Part shown: positions 40,976 to 51,308 of the stretch, piece by piece
Layout: each line of letters begins with the position of its first letter
Position numbering within the stretch: position 1 is the first letter of the stretch
Source of the DNA: Symbiodinium natans
Taxonomy: Eukaryota > Sar > Dinophyceae > Suessiales > Symbiodiniaceae
NCBI GenBank assembly: GCA_905221605.1
Contig: CAJNDS010002220.1
Coordinates: 146,871-210,870 of the forward strand
Direction of reading: 5' to 3'
Length of the DNA: 64,000 nucleotides
Program-made: the position numbers and the translations under genes
Notes under the pieces: model-generated
What the model saw: the letters and a program-made list of their open reading frames with translations, nothing else
What the model was told of the DNA's origin: nothing
Database searches by the model: none

Positions 40976-41106
40976 CCAGCCCTCAGCCCGCAAACTAAGA
41001 GCTTCCGAGGATAATGGCTCGACGACAGCCATCTTACGAGGACTCAACCGGCAGATTTCGGCACGCGACCTTCTTCGCCTGCTGCTCCTCGTTGGCATGC
41101 CCACGG
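40976..41106 (+). CDS. RRM-like exon (TTAILRGLNRQISARDLLRL)
   Basis: Acceptor CCATACACAG; reads ARKLRASEDNGS then TTAILRGLNRQISARDLLRL and ends ACGG|GTCAGG. The pattern TTxxLRxLxxxxxxxDLLxLL matches beta1-alpha1 of the Mei2-type RNA-recognition motif, common in dinoflagellates. A possible RNP1-like piece (CRFGVGFFGVRF) follows at about 41156-41192. Tentative RNA-binding role. Confidence 0.5.
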
Positions 41107-41524
41107 GTCAGGGTTTAGGGTTTCGGGGCACGCTTGTGAGGTGTAGGACCTCATGCCGCTTCGGAGTTGGCTTCTTCGGTGTTAGGTTCCCAAGAAAAAA
41201 GCCCATGAAGCAACCCTAAACCCTCTCACCCGACACCAGACATCCCACACCCTCACCTAAATTGCCACCCCTGGGTCTCCTGGCCCCCATATTCCCAAAA
41301 AATGGACAGCATCTTTTGCTTGCCGAAGAGGCCAAAACCCCTATACGCTAAAAGCACTGTTCTCCCTTAAAGGAGGGAATGCTCCGATCCCCACCCAAAA
41401 ACCCGATGATTTAGGGTTCAGGGTCTAGGGTTTCTCGGGGTCATGGTGTCGGAGGCAAGGAAGCAGAGTGGCCTTTTCGCTGTTAATTCTTGGCGGTCCT
41501 GTCCCGTGCCACAGATGTTCGGAC

Positions 41525-41690
41525 ATAGAGGAGGCAGAGTTGCCGGCGAAGCCCTCAACCCTAGATGAGTGTTGGCCAGTGCTTTGCACATGGGGAACAT
41601 TGAATGGCAGCAGTGCGTGGACCCTGTTTTTCTGTCGTCATCGATGCCTGCGCCCATATGCCGCCGTGAGATCTTCCGCCGGGTGGGAGG
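41525..41690 (+). CDS. coding-like region, frame unsettled
   Basis: Repeat-poor DNA between telomere tracts. One frame reads VLCTWGTLNGSSAWTLFFCR and on to SSAGWE before a TTTAGGG run. The minus strand is also open. Could be an exon of the RRM-like gene. Confidence 0.3.
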
Positions 41691-42393
41691 GTTTAGGGTT
41701 TAGGGTTTGGGGCTACTGGGGAGCACCCGCAAATCCTAAGCCCTCAAGCGCTTCAGCGTTTAAGGTTGCACCTCCAGTGCGCGGCCCAACCCGGCCCCGC
41801 CCCCCCCCCCCTCTCTCTTAACAGCCGAGAAGATGTACATGACATGAAAGGCAAAAGCAGAACAGCCTGAAGGCTTTTAGAGAACCCCCCCCCCCCCTCT
41901 TAGAAGGTTCGAAGGGATGACAGCCTCTCCCCTCTTAAGCCCGCAGGCCAGGCCTTGGTAATATACACTCCCAGGCTTCCTCGTCATAAGGGTTTTGAAA
42001 TCCGAAGCCCCTTGGCCCCAAACCCTAAATCCAAAACCCTAAACCCCAAACCCTAAACCCTAAACCCTAGACCCTAGACCCTAAAAATCCAAAGCCCTGT
42101 GGGCTTGGAGCTCGGCCTTGAACTAAAAAGGCCGAGCGTCTCAAATCCGAAGTCCACGAGGCTTGAGAATTCAAGGCCTTCAACCCCTAAACCCTAAACC
42201 CTAAACCCTAAAGCCTGTCAACCCAAGAGCCCACAGCTTCACAACCCGTAGTTCCTAACCCCTACAAGCCCTGAACCCGAAGTCATGCACAGCCCTTCGG
42301 GGGTCCTGAAACCCCGAAACCCCTGAACCTTAAACCCTAAGCCCTAAAAACCCTGAACCCTAAACCCTAAACCCTAATCCTGAATCTGTCCAG

Positions 42394-42477
42394 GGACTAT
42401 TTTCCGCCACATGTGGAGCGGCCAGTGTACGACTTTGTGCATCTCAGCCGCAAGAATCAAGCAACCCAACCATGGAT
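42394..42477 (+). CDS. exon (DYFPPHVERPVYDFVHLSRK)
   Basis: Acceptor GAATCTGTCCAG after CCCTAAA repeats; reads DYFPPHVERPVYDFVHLSRK then NQATQPWI. End uncertain (a GC at 42478 is one choice). Strong coding sense, family not recognised. Probably part of the gene that ends at 42940. Confidence 0.6.
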
Positions 42478-42669
42478 TGCCGGACAGACCCTAAACCCTA
42501 AACCCTGTACCCGGAAACCTAAACCCCACACCCTAAACCCTAAATCCTATACCCTAAAACCTAAACCCTGGCCGCGTAGGTGTTAGGGCTTCTAGGGTCC
42601 GGGGGTTGGAGTTGGTTGAAGGACCCTTTAAACCCTAAACCTTGAAGCACATCCGCGCTCCTGCCGCAG

Positions 42670-42940
42670 GGTGTAGCCCTAACTATGTACTTTGAACACA
42701 AACCAGATGTTCCTCTTAGGGTTTAGGGTTTAGGGTTTAGGGTTTAGGGTTTAGGGTTTAGGGTTTAGGGTTTAGGGTTCTCAATAATTTTTGCCCAAAC
42801 ACCCACTTCGCGTTCCCGTCCAGTTCATTTGTAGCAATCAAGTCAAACCTTTGCAGTCCTGTTCATTGTTGGAACAAAGAAGTTCATTCAGGGGTGTTCA
42901 GATACAGCACAGCATGCAGACTCGAGACCATGAACCCTAG
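42670..42940 (+). CDS. two-exon 3' end (ALTMYFEHKPD + FICSNQVKPLQS...)
   Basis: Exon 42670-42708 (acceptor GCTCCTGCCGCAG, GVALTMYFEHKPD, donor GAT|GTTCCT) and exon 42824-42940 (acceptor GCGTTCCCGTCCAG, FICSNQVKPLQSCSLLEQRS..., TAG stop) are phase 0 at the join. The 115-nt intron is mainly nine TTTAGGG units plus an acceptor region. Confidence 0.65.
42715..42779. repeat. TTTAGGG array forming most of an intron
   Basis: Nine units lie in the 115-nt intron between exons 42670-42708 and 42824-42940. Confidence 0.95.
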
Positions 42941-43410
42941 TTCATCACCCCTGAACCCTTGCTAGCGTCTGGGGCAGGTGTGTCGGATAAAGTGATTGTG
43001 GGGAGGTGCTTTGTGGCTCAGGGGCTTTCGGGGTTAGGCTTCATGGCTCTATGCCCTCAACCCTAGGGGTTTGGGGCCCCCACCCCAAGCACTACAAACC
43101 GCAAGGTCGGAGGCCCCCCAAAATTTCAAAACCCTCAACCCTCAACCCTGAACTCAAAGCCCTAAACGGCATGGAGGTCCCTTATTTCCCTTATAGGGAA
43201 GAGTATTTTAGGTTTTAGGGGTTCTTAAGCAAGCAGTAGTTTCAGGGGTTTGCAAAAACAGGGGGCCCCGAAAATTGATCCCCAAATAGTAGGGTTCCCT
43301 TGTATTAAGGACCCCTAAACCCTAAACCCTATACCCTAAACTCTATAAACCCTAAACCCCAAACCCGAAACCCTAAACCCTAAACCCTAACCCTAAACCC
43401 CCCATTTCAG

Positions 43411-44086
43411 GTACGTACCTTGGGCCGCGGACGGCTCATCCAACATTGGCCTAGCGCCCCATGGCGGAGAAAAGTCGGTCAGCCCTCGGGTCGATATGGT
43501 TTAGGGTTTAGGGTTTAGGGTTTAGGGTTTAGGGTTTAGGGTTTAGGGTTTAGGGTTTAGGGTTTAGGGTTTGGGCAGGTCACCTTTTCAGTTCGCGATT
43601 CCCGTTTATAGGGACTCTTCTCCCTTTGTCCATCCCCTTGAGTGGCGTTTAGAACAACCCACCCCACCCCCAAACCCCAAACCCCAAACCCAAACCCTAA
43701 ACCCTAAACCCTAAACCCTAAACCCTAAACCCTAAACCCTGAACCCTGAACCCTGAACCCTGAACCCTGAACCCTGAACCCTAAACCCTAAACCCTACAC
43801 CCTAAACCCTAAAAACCCTAAACCCTAAACCCTAAAACCCTAAAAGCCAAAACCCTACATGGCCAGTTGTCTATCGTGTTTTGGTCTTCTGGGCTGATTT
43901 TGGACCAGGAGGCCGATCTCAGCTGCACTTTACTTGAGGGTTTAGGGTTTAGGGTTTAGGGTTTTAGGGTTTTAGGGTTCATTGTGCACAGTTCAGACGT
44001 TCGTCCACAAGTGCCTAAGTGAAGCTGCTGTTACATTGCGCTCCAAACCTCTGTTTCATGGGTGCAAAGAACCATTCTCCGACTAA
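43411..44086 (+). CDS. three-exon gene end with telomere-repeat introns
   Basis: Exons 43411-43498 (YVPWAADGSSNIGLAPHGGE...), 43909-43939 (EADLSCTLLE) and 43992-44086 (QTFVHKCLSEAAVTLRSKPL..., TAA stop) join in phase. The first intron (410 nt) starts with a TTTAGGG array and continues with CCCTAAA/CCCTGAA. The second (52 nt) is made of TTTAGGG units plus CATTGTGCACAG. Both donors are GTTTAG. Unknown protein. Confidence 0.75.
43499..43863. repeat. facing TTTAGGG and CCCTAAA arrays in one intron
   Basis: 43499-43573 is TTTAGGG; 43680-43863 is CCCTAAA with CCCTGAA variants. Together they can fold back on each other within the intron 43499-43908. Confidence 0.9.
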
Positions 44087-44236
44087 GGGTTTAGGGTTTA
44101 GGGTTTATCGGGTTTATGGCTAGGGTTCAGGTTTGTGGTTCAGGGCTTACGCTTTAGGGTTGCGGGTTTAGGGTTTAGGAAAGCACTGGGGCGTAAAGAC
44201 AAGATCCGCCTAAACCCTGAACCGTCGGGTTTGCAG

Positions 44237-44365
44237 CTTCTCCCAAGGTTCGTTAACTTCGAAGAGCACTGGCACTGCAAGCAGTTTCTTCAGTCTCTTC
44301 GAACGACCGCGAACCAGCGACAGTTGCTGGAGCCCCTTGGCTGCGGGCGAGTTGGGGTGGTTTAA
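44237..44365 (+). CDS. terminal exon (RFVNFEEHWHCKQFLQSLRT)
   Basis: Acceptor GTCGGGTTTGCAG; 42 codons including RFVNFEEHWHCKQFLQSLRT and ANQRQLLEPLGCGRVGVV, then TAA. The minus strand is open too but less protein-like. A further coding-like stretch (SVRISRSAVEQLRAKHF) lies at about 44400-44460. Confidence 0.55.
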   Translation, partial: LLPRFVNFEEHWHCKQFLQSLRTTANQRQLLEPLGCGRVGVV

Positions 44366-44465
44366 AGGTTTAGAGCCTGCTGAAGTGGTTTCGGGCTTCC
44401 GAAGTGTTCGAATCTCTCGCTCGGCTGTTGAACAGCTACGTGCCAAGCATTTCCGAGTCGGCCAA

Positions 44466-44570
44466 CCCCTCACTTGTGCCTATAAAATCTTCTCACTTGT
44501 GACTGTCTTTTTTCTCACTTGTGACTATAAATTCTTCTCACTTCTGACTTTTTTAAGCTCACTTACAATT
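44466..44570. repeat. short tandem repeat (CTCACTTGTGACTATAAA...)
   Basis: Four imperfect copies of a roughly 26-nt unit starting CTCACTTGTG / CTCACTTCTG, AT-rich, unlike the surrounding telomere-like DNA. Confidence 0.7.
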
Positions 44571-44736
44571 CTAAAAAACGCAGCTCTGGCTCAAGAGGGG
44601 TCTAAACCTCACTCACCCCGCAAGCCAAACGCGCTTGTTGCAATCACCTGCATTGCAGACCTACACTCTCAAATCGCTCGAAGCCCCAAAATGAAAACTC
44701 TAACTCCTACACCCTAAGCCCTATAGGCCCTAAACC

Positions 44737-44768
44737 CTAACAAAACCCTAAACCCTAAACCCTAAAAC

Positions 44769-44800
<32 letters not shown>

Positions 44801-44900
44801 ACCCTAAACCCTAAACCCTAAACCCTAAACCCTAAACCCTAAACCCTAAACCCTAAACCCTAAACCCTAAACCCTAAACCCTAAACCCTAAACCCTACAC
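44737..44900. repeat. CCCTAAA array with CCCTCAA variants
   Basis: About 20 units, four of them CCCTCAA, followed by degenerate TTTAGGG after 44990. The stretch 44905-45280 has no exon I can support beyond telomere-like DNA and a TA/CATA microsatellite (45174-45210). Confidence 0.93.
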
Positions 44901-45288
44901 AGAGACAGACAAACGACCCAGGTGGGGTGTACGATCTGTGGGCCAGGCCATGATTCAGGGCCGTGGCGGCTTGCCTTGCAGTGAATGTGGGTTTGGGGGT
45001 TTTGGGTTTAGGGTTTGGGGACTAGGGTTTGGGGCTTGGGGTTGGGCTTTAGGGTTTGGGGTTTGGGGTTTAGGGTTTGGGGGGGCTGGCGGTTGATATG
45101 GTTCATAAGGCGTAGAGGGTTTGTGGGTTTGGTAGGGCTTTCGCATTTTGGGTTTCTAGCGCTTATAGGGGTGTTATATATATATACATACATACATACA
45201 TATATACACTACACAGACATATAGGATTCAAAGGGCTTGGGGGCTTGTTGTTTTAAGTGTTTATGGGCTTCTCACGTGGGCCTGATAG

Positions 45289-45329
45289 CGCCGAGGCTTG
45301 GATGGTTGCACACCCTAGAGGGCAGAATC
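45289..45329 (+). CDS. candidate exon (AEAWMVAHPRGQN)
   Basis: Acceptor GGGCCTGATAG; reads AEAWMVAHPRGQN with donor AATC|GTCGCA. Nearby candidates are 45558-45611 (acceptor GGCTGCAG; VAKRYKLTVWSPEA then TGA) and about 45974-46045 (SNLAQREAATSKRSCKRGAF). Their relation to each other is not settled. Confidence 0.4.
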
Positions 45330-45481
45330 GTCGCAACAATCCTAAACCCCAAGTTTAGGGTTTAGGGTTACAGGGTTTAGGGTTCAGGGTTTAGGGTTTT
45401 TGCCAACGGCGCGGCTCGCCCCCCCGGTATAGGGTTAGGGCTTGTGAGGGCTTAGGACGATAGGGCTAAGGGTTTAAGGGT

Positions 45482-45776
45482 TTAGGGGTTTAGGGTTTAG
45501 GGTTTAGGGTTTAGGGTTTAGGGTTTAGGGTTTAGGGTTTAGGGTTTAGGGCTGCAGGGGTTTGGAGTTGCGAAACGCTACAAGCTCACCGTTTGGAGCC
45601 CTGAAGCTTGAGCCTTGAGCTCCGCATCTAAACCCGGTTTAGGGTTTAGGGTTTAGGGTTTAGGGTTTAGGGTTTAGGGTTTAGGGTTTGGGTTTAGGGT
45701 TTGGGTTTAGGGTTTAGGGTTTAGGGTTTAGGGTTTAGGGTTTAGGGTTTAGGGTTTAGGGTTTAGGGTTTAGGGC
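45482..45776. repeat. TTTAGGG arrays flanking a small candidate exon
   Basis: Two arrays (45482-45551 and 45633-45776, about 30 units together) flank candidate exon 45558-45611. Confidence 0.93.
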
Positions 45777-46333
45777 CCCCATCCAAACAAGAACGAAAGA
45801 AGCGAAGAAACACAAGGACACGAGGCCTTTGGGCAACCTAAACCGACTTAGGGGCCTGGTAGTGAACCTTTAACCTTGTTGGTTATATAAATATACAATC
45901 CTATGACAAATACAAGGTTAACCTCTTTTGGGGCTAGGTGATTCAGCTAAACCCTAAACCCTAAACCCTAAAGCCAAGAGCAACCTGGCGCAACGTGAGG
46001 CGGCAACCTCGAAGCGATCTTGCAAAAGAGGGGCCTTTCCGGGATGACGGACCGGATTTTTAGGGTTGAGGCCGTTGAGGCCTCCGGGATTTAGGGTTGT
46101 TTAGGGCGGGAGCCCTATACCTTCCATGTGCCCGAGCAAGGGGAGGGTTGGAGGATGTTCTGGTTTCACGGTTTTGGGGGGGGGCTTCAGTTCTTCGGGC
46201 TTCGCACTTCCAGTCTTAACACGGTGCACCATCGTACGTGCTGTTTCATGGAGAGACTGAGGCCCTCAGCCCCTACCCTACATCCCTGCTTCGTTCTTCG
46301 GCAACTTCGAAGTCTTATCCTCTTTGATTGCAG

Positions 46334-46497
46334 GGCTGTTGTTTCACAGCCAGGCCCACTCCCGCAACTTTAAGGTGAGTTTGGGGTGTTTAGGGCTTAG
46401 TGGCTATAAGTGAGTCAACCGATACTTGACTCTTTGTGTCTTTCGGGGTTTCCCTGTGTAGAACTCATTCCATGCTCGCTGGAGAAGTAAGCAGTGT

Positions 46498-46588
<91 letters not shown>

Positions 46589-47155
46589 GATGCTCTATAT
46601 CCCTAGGGTCCATGTATCCATAGAGGACATCCCTCTAAAGCACAAGTATATACGATGTGGGTGCATGGACCCTCTGGGTATGTAATGATGTAACGTGTAT
46701 GCCTGGCATGCCCTACGATGCGTATACGCACATGTACGTACATACATACATACAAATATTGCTTCTGCTGAATGCAAAACAATCATACACAAGGGGTGTG
46801 TGTGTGTGCGTATGTATGTATATGTATATGTACTTCTGTATACACGGTTTAGGGTTAGGGTTTAGGGTTTAGGGTTTAGGGTTTAGGGTTTAGGGTTTAG
46901 GGTTTAGGGTTTAGGGTTTATATGTATGTATATATATATATGTATATTGCACAGGTGTGTATATATGTCGAGAGCGAGAAGGAAAGAATTTCATGGGTCA
47001 TGGAGAGAGATAGTGTGTGGGAGACAAACCAAAGCAATACCGAAAAGCCCTTCTTGCAGGATCACGACGCTCCCTTGGCTTTTCTCGAAGGCCATCTCAT
47101 GCCCGAGCATTGGCAGTCCGCAGGGAGGGAAAAGGATGGGGTTGAAGGTCTCTAA
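46334..47155 (+). CDS. three-exon 3' end; (CTG)n and telomere array inside its intron
   Basis: Exons 46334-46374 (GCCFTARPTPATL, donor TTTAAG|GTGAGT), 46462-46486 (THSMLAGE, donor GAA|GTAAGC) and 47060-47155 (DHDAPLAFLEGHLMPEHWQS..., TAA) join in phase (162 nt). Acceptors are TTTGATTGCAG, CCCTGTGTAG and CCCTTCTTGCAG. The 573-nt last intron carries a CTG repeat, TA-rich repeats and a pure TTTAGGG array. Unknown protein. Confidence 0.72.
46502..46587. repeat. (CTG)n trinucleotide repeat
   Basis: About 28 CTG units with one TTG interruption, in the last intron of the gene at 46334-47155. Poly-Cys (+) and poly-Ala (-) frames here are artefacts of the repeat. Confidence 0.95.
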
Positions 47156-47627
47156 CCCGAAGCCCTACCTAGCGCAACCTTATATCTTAAGCTCTAGCAA
47201 AGTGTGATTGGACTCGAAATGCTTTCCCTTTTTGAAGGGCTGAACCAGGCTGTGATCGGATGGGCTTGAATTATGGCGAGGAAGTGTGTCAAGGGGGTTG
47301 ATGCGGTCAGTTCTCTAAGTTATGGTCCCTTGCGGGATGCCTTGATCCTTTTTTTAACGGCCCAGAACTGAGACACCTGCTGAAGAACTGACCATACCAA
47401 AACCCTCGACCATTCAACCTTAACTTCACTTCAAGGTGAGCGTGTCCGCCTAGAACCTAAGTGCTGACATCCATGAAGGTCACCTCTGAGTTCAGGGTCT
47501 GTTTTTTGCTACAGTGTCAGTTTTAGGGTATGGGGCCTTGACCGGGCCTTAGGGATTGCGTCGACTAACCCCCTGCCTCACGAACGGCCACACACTGCTT
47601 GCCGGTCAATTCCAGCGCCCCCTACAG

Positions 47628-47674
47628 TAGAAGTTTCCTGGGTTTGCTCGTCGAAAAAACCGTAGATCCGCAGG
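47628..47674 (+). CDS. candidate exon (RSFLGLLVEKTVDPQ)
   Basis: Acceptor GCCCCCTACAG; RSFLGLLVEKTVDPQ, donor CAGG|GTTTAG lying in the following telomere-like tract. The frame is also open upstream (HCLPVNSSAPYS), so the exon may be longer. Confidence 0.5.
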
Positions 47675-48204
47675 GTTTAGAGTTTAGGTTTTGGGGTAGG
47701 GTTACGGTTTAGGGTTTTGGGGTTTAGGGTTTAGGGTTCGAGTTTTAGGGTTTAGGGCTTAAGGTTTAGGGTTTGGGTAGCTAGTAGAGTCCCAAACCGT
47801 TAAGGATGGCTAATTCGGGTTTCGGGTTTAGGGTTTAGGGCATGGGCCACGAAAGGAAGTGAGACGTACTTAAAGCCTATAAGCCCTGAACCCTGAGTGC
47901 GTGTGGCATTTCGCGTGCTTTTGTATTGTACAAGCCCAACGGAATCGGAGAAGAGTTGTTATGGGTTAAAAAGGGAGTAGATGCAAAGTCTCGCACAATG
48001 CTGGTTGTGAGACTGTGTTGTGTTATGTGTTTAATGTTTTTTGAAACCGTTGGGACACACCCGAAGCAGCTCTGCAACCCTTAGCCCTTAGCCATATGAA
48101 ACCCAACCTCAAAAGCTCTAAGCCCATAGCCCAGGTAAACCTTCAACCCTAACCCTAAACCCTAAACCCTAAACCCTAAACCATGTAGCACCTAAGCCTC
48201 TAAG

Positions 48205-48304
48205 CCTGTACAAAGCTGTGCGAGGTGAGCCTGTGCCGTTGAACTGGGTGTTGGCAAGGCACTCCTCGGCAGAGTCTAGCCTCCCGGCAAACACAAGAAG
48301 GGCA
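48205..48304 (+). CDS. exon (KAVRGEPVPLNWVLARHSSA)
   Basis: After CCTCTAAG the frame reads KAVRGEPVPLNWVLARHSSA then ESSLPANTRRA, with donor GCA|GTGGAG. It lies upstream of a CCCTAAA array. Probably the same gene as 48434-48649, though the phase at that join is not settled. Confidence 0.5.
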
Positions 48305-48433
48305 GTGGAGTGGAACCCTAAACCCTAAACCCTAAACCCTAAACCCTAAACCCTAAACCCTAAACCCTGAACCGCCCACACCACAAACCAAAAGCGTGCG
48401 GAAATCTACGAAGGGCGGCTTGTTTTTTTTCAG

Positions 48434-48649
48434 AATTCTCAGGTTCGGCTGAGGGGGATCCATGTCTCAAGGCCTAAACCCTACAAATCGGAACCAAACT
48501 CCCCAAGCCATCGTGAAACTAAACCCTAAACCCTAAACCCTAAACCCTGACAGTGTGCTGTGCGTGTTGCCCCCGACGCCCTTGCCGGGGTTACAAAGCC
48601 CACGAACTCGGTTCTGAAGTTCTGGACACCCAAAGCGCTAAAGGGCTGA
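48434..48649 (+). CDS. two-exon gene end (FSGSAEGDPCLK + CAVRVAPDALAG...)
   Basis: Exon 48434-48471 (acceptor TTGTTTTTTTTCAG, GC donor AAG|GCCTAA) and exon 48554-48649 (acceptor CCCTGACAG, CAVRVAPDALAGVTKPTNSV..., TGA) are phase 0 at the join. The 82-nt intron contains CCCTAAA repeats. Unknown protein. Confidence 0.6.
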
Positions 48650-49102
48650 AAGCGGGTAGGGTTTAGAAACTATAGGGATTTAGGGTTTAGGGTTTAGGGT
48701 GTATAAGGTTTAGGGTTTAGGGATGTAGGATTAGGGTTTTAGAGTTTGGGGTCTAGGGTTTAGGGGTTGAGGGCTAGGGGGTTCCTCCATATGTAAGGGA
48801 AATTACATGATCCTCATTGTGTAGGGCCCTTGGGGTTTTTAAGGGGAATATAAGGGTTCCCCAGTTACGGGCCCATATCAAGGGACCACGTAACGACCCT
48901 GAGCCCCTGAAACCTATGAAAACCGCTGACTAAAGCCTTCTGCCCTAAACCCTAAACCCGAGCCTGAGTCTCCATTCTCTCACTCTTCCATATGTTCCCA
49001 CCCTTAAACGATAAAAGGTCGGAGGTTGAGGCTTTAGGGTTTCGGGGTTTAGGGTTTAGGGTTTGGGGTTTGGGATTTAGGGTCGCAAAATCCTATGATC
49101 AG

Positions 49103-49225
49103 TGCCTAACGATGGTCGACAGTATGTATAGAGGCCCTCGGCAGATGCTTGCCACGTGCCTTTTACTTGGATTGAAGGGGATGACGTGTAGTAATATGAG
49201 GACCGACCGAGCAGTCAATCTTTGA
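49103..49225 (+). CDS. candidate terminal exon (MVDSMYRGPRQMLATCLLLG)
   Basis: Acceptor ATCCTATGATCAG; reads CLTMVDSMYRGPRQMLATCL then LLGLKGMTCSNMRTDRAVNL and TGA. No family recognised. Confidence 0.4.
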   Translation, partial: CLTMVDSMYRGPRQMLATCLLLGLKGMTCSNMRTDRAVNL

Positions 49226-49432
49226 AAGGTTTGCCCTGCTTTTGAAGGCACAACGGGTTTTGGCTTCTAGACCCTGGTCGTTGGAGCCGCAAGTTGCGTA
49301 CCCGAAGTAGGAGGGGGGGGAACATCACAAGAGGGCCATCCACCCCTCTTTCGAGAACTGACCATATACCACGTCCCACGCTCCAGAAACCCCATATCCC
49401 AAGCGCTGAACCCAAATCCCGGACCCACACAG

Positions 49433-50658
49433 AAGAGCAGCAGCGCGGAAGACGCCAGACCTGTTTTTGCCGAAAGGCGTTGGCAAAAGCCCAGCCGACT
49501 CCCAGGTGACCTTTCAACCCTAAACCCTAAACCCTAAACCCTAAGAGCTAAACCCCACAACTAACCCTAACATCTTAAATCCTTCGGAAGCACCAAGCCC
49601 TCGAAGTCCAACAGCCTCGGATAACTGACGGCTCTAATCCTCTGAGCCTTAAGCCCTAAACATCCCTAAACCTTAAATCCTTGAACCCTAAACCCTAGAC
49701 CCTAGACCCTAGACCCTAAACCCTAAACCCTAAACCCTAAACCCTAAACCCTAAACCCTAAACCCTAAACCTAAACCTTGAATCCGAAGTCAGAGGTCAG
49801 AGGACCGCGGCAGCCAGTGTCAGCAGCTTCAGGCAACCTCCTGACCGGAGGAGCGGAGCGGGCCGAATTGAGTGCAGTATTTTGGGGTTTTGAGCCGAGG
49901 AGCATGCGAAACCCGAAGCCCTTAAGCCCTAAACCCTAAACCCTATAACCTACTAAACCCTAAACCCTAAACCTTCTAAACCCTAAACCTTCTAAACCCT
50001 AAACCTTCTAAACCCTAAACCCTACACCCTAAACCCTAAACCCTAAACCCTAAACCCTAAACCCTAAACCCTAAACCCTAAACCCTAAACCCTAAATCCT
50101 AACCGAACCTACCAACCTGGTAACCAGGAGCCAGCTTGGCCACCCGGAACCCGGAGCATGCGGTTTGGGAGGGCAAGGCGTCCGAGGAGACCGGGTTTAG
50201 GGTTTAGGGTTTTAGGGTTTAGGGTTTAGGGTTTTGGGTTTTGGGTTTAGGGTTTCGGGTTAGGGTTTAGGGTTGAGGGTTCAGGGTTCAGGTTTTAGGA
50301 TGATTTAGGATGAATTAGGATGATTTAGGATGATTTAGGATGATTTAGGATGATTTAGGATGGTTTAGGATGGTTTAGGATGGTTTAGGATGGTTTAGGG
50401 TTTAGGGGCCTCAAGGTTCTGCTGGGCCTGCTTGGGTTAAGGACCGCGCGAGTCCTGGGGGCTTGGGTGATGTAGGGTTCTGGGCTTGCAGGGCTTGGAA
50501 CCTTGGCTCCAGAACCCAGAGCAGCAGACAGTTTAGGGTTTAGGGTTTAGGGTTTAGGGTTTAGGGTTTAGGGTTTAGGGTTTAGGGTTTAGGGTCGGTG
50601 CAGTTACCTTTGCCGGCTGGTTCTTAGTAGGGAATGGGGCCTCGAAGGATATCTCTGA
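49433..50658 (+). CDS. five-exon gene 3' part, all joins in phase
   Basis: Exons 49433-49505 (SSSAEDARPVFAERRWQKPS), 49794-49871 (VRGPRQPVSAASGNLLTGGA), 50128-50194 (ASLATRNPEHAVWEGKASEE), 50492-50530 (AWNLGSRTQSSR) and 50604-50658 (YLCRLVLSREWGLEGYL, TGA). Total 312 nt, phases 1/2, 1/2, 2/1, 2/1. Donors are GTGACC, GTGCAG, GTTTAG and GTTTAG; all acceptors AG. The last intron (73 nt) is a pure TTTAGGG array plus TCGGTGCAG. Basic, Ser/Arg-rich product of unknown function. Confidence 0.75.
50296..50397. repeat. telomere-variant satellite (TTTAGGATGA)n
   Basis: Roughly ten copies of a 10-bp unit TTTAGGATGA/TTTAGGATGG inside the intron between exons 50128-50194 and 50492-50530. Confidence 0.85.
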
Positions 50659-50967
50659 TGCGGGTGCGGTGGTCCCCCGCCCCCCCTCCCCCCCCCCCCC
50701 GCCCCCTCGTGGTGTGCTTGTGGATTGGTTCCCCTCCCTCCTCCCCCCCCCCTCCTGTGGTGTGCTTTTGGGTTGGTTTTAGGGTTTAGGGTTTAGAGTT
50801 TAGGTTTAGGATTAGGGTTTAGGGTTCAGGGTTTAGGGTGTGTAGGTAAACACCCCGACGCTCGCTCCAGCTCAGCTAAGTGACACCCACCCTAGACCCA
50901 CCCAGACTCAACTCTTTTAGGGTTTAGGGTTTCTACCCCCAACCCCGTATCAAGGGGGCTTAGTTTT

Positions 50968-51216
50968 TTGTTTCCGCTTATTTGGGTGCAAACATACCTC
51001 TTGGGGGCCACAACACGAAGGATCTTTTTCGCGTGGGGTTTGGCCCAGGGCCCCATCAAGGCTTGTTTGCTGTTCGCTGAAAACCTTTCGAGGGCCACGA
51101 CACGCATGAGGGAGAGGGAGATGAATGGATGGGGGCCGTATTCGTATTGTGACAACATGGCTGACTCTACACCAAACCTTCTGGTTCTTAGCAGGGCGTT
51201 AGGGCTCTATATATGA
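50968..51216 (+). CDS. 82-codon ORF, strand uncertain
   Basis: Open on + (RRIFFAWGLAQGPIKACLLF) and on - (VVALERFSANSKQALMGPWA). No clear splice sites in either reading. Repeat-poor patch between telomere-like tracts. Confidence 0.25.
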   Translation: MFPLIWVQTYLLGATTRRIFFAWGLAQGPIKACLLFAENLSRATTRMREREMNGWGPYSYCDNMADSTPNLLVLSRALGLYI

Positions 51217-51308
51217 TCCCTGTTCTCGGTTCGCCCCTCCCCCCCCCCACCCTAAACTGCAAGCCCTTAACCCTTAAACCTTAAGCCCTTAAACCCAACA
51301 TCACGCAG

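Noticed and set aside
46404-46613. Poly-Ala (-) and poly-Cys (+) ORFs
   Set aside because: Direct translation of the CTG repeat, which lies in an intron between in-phase exons.
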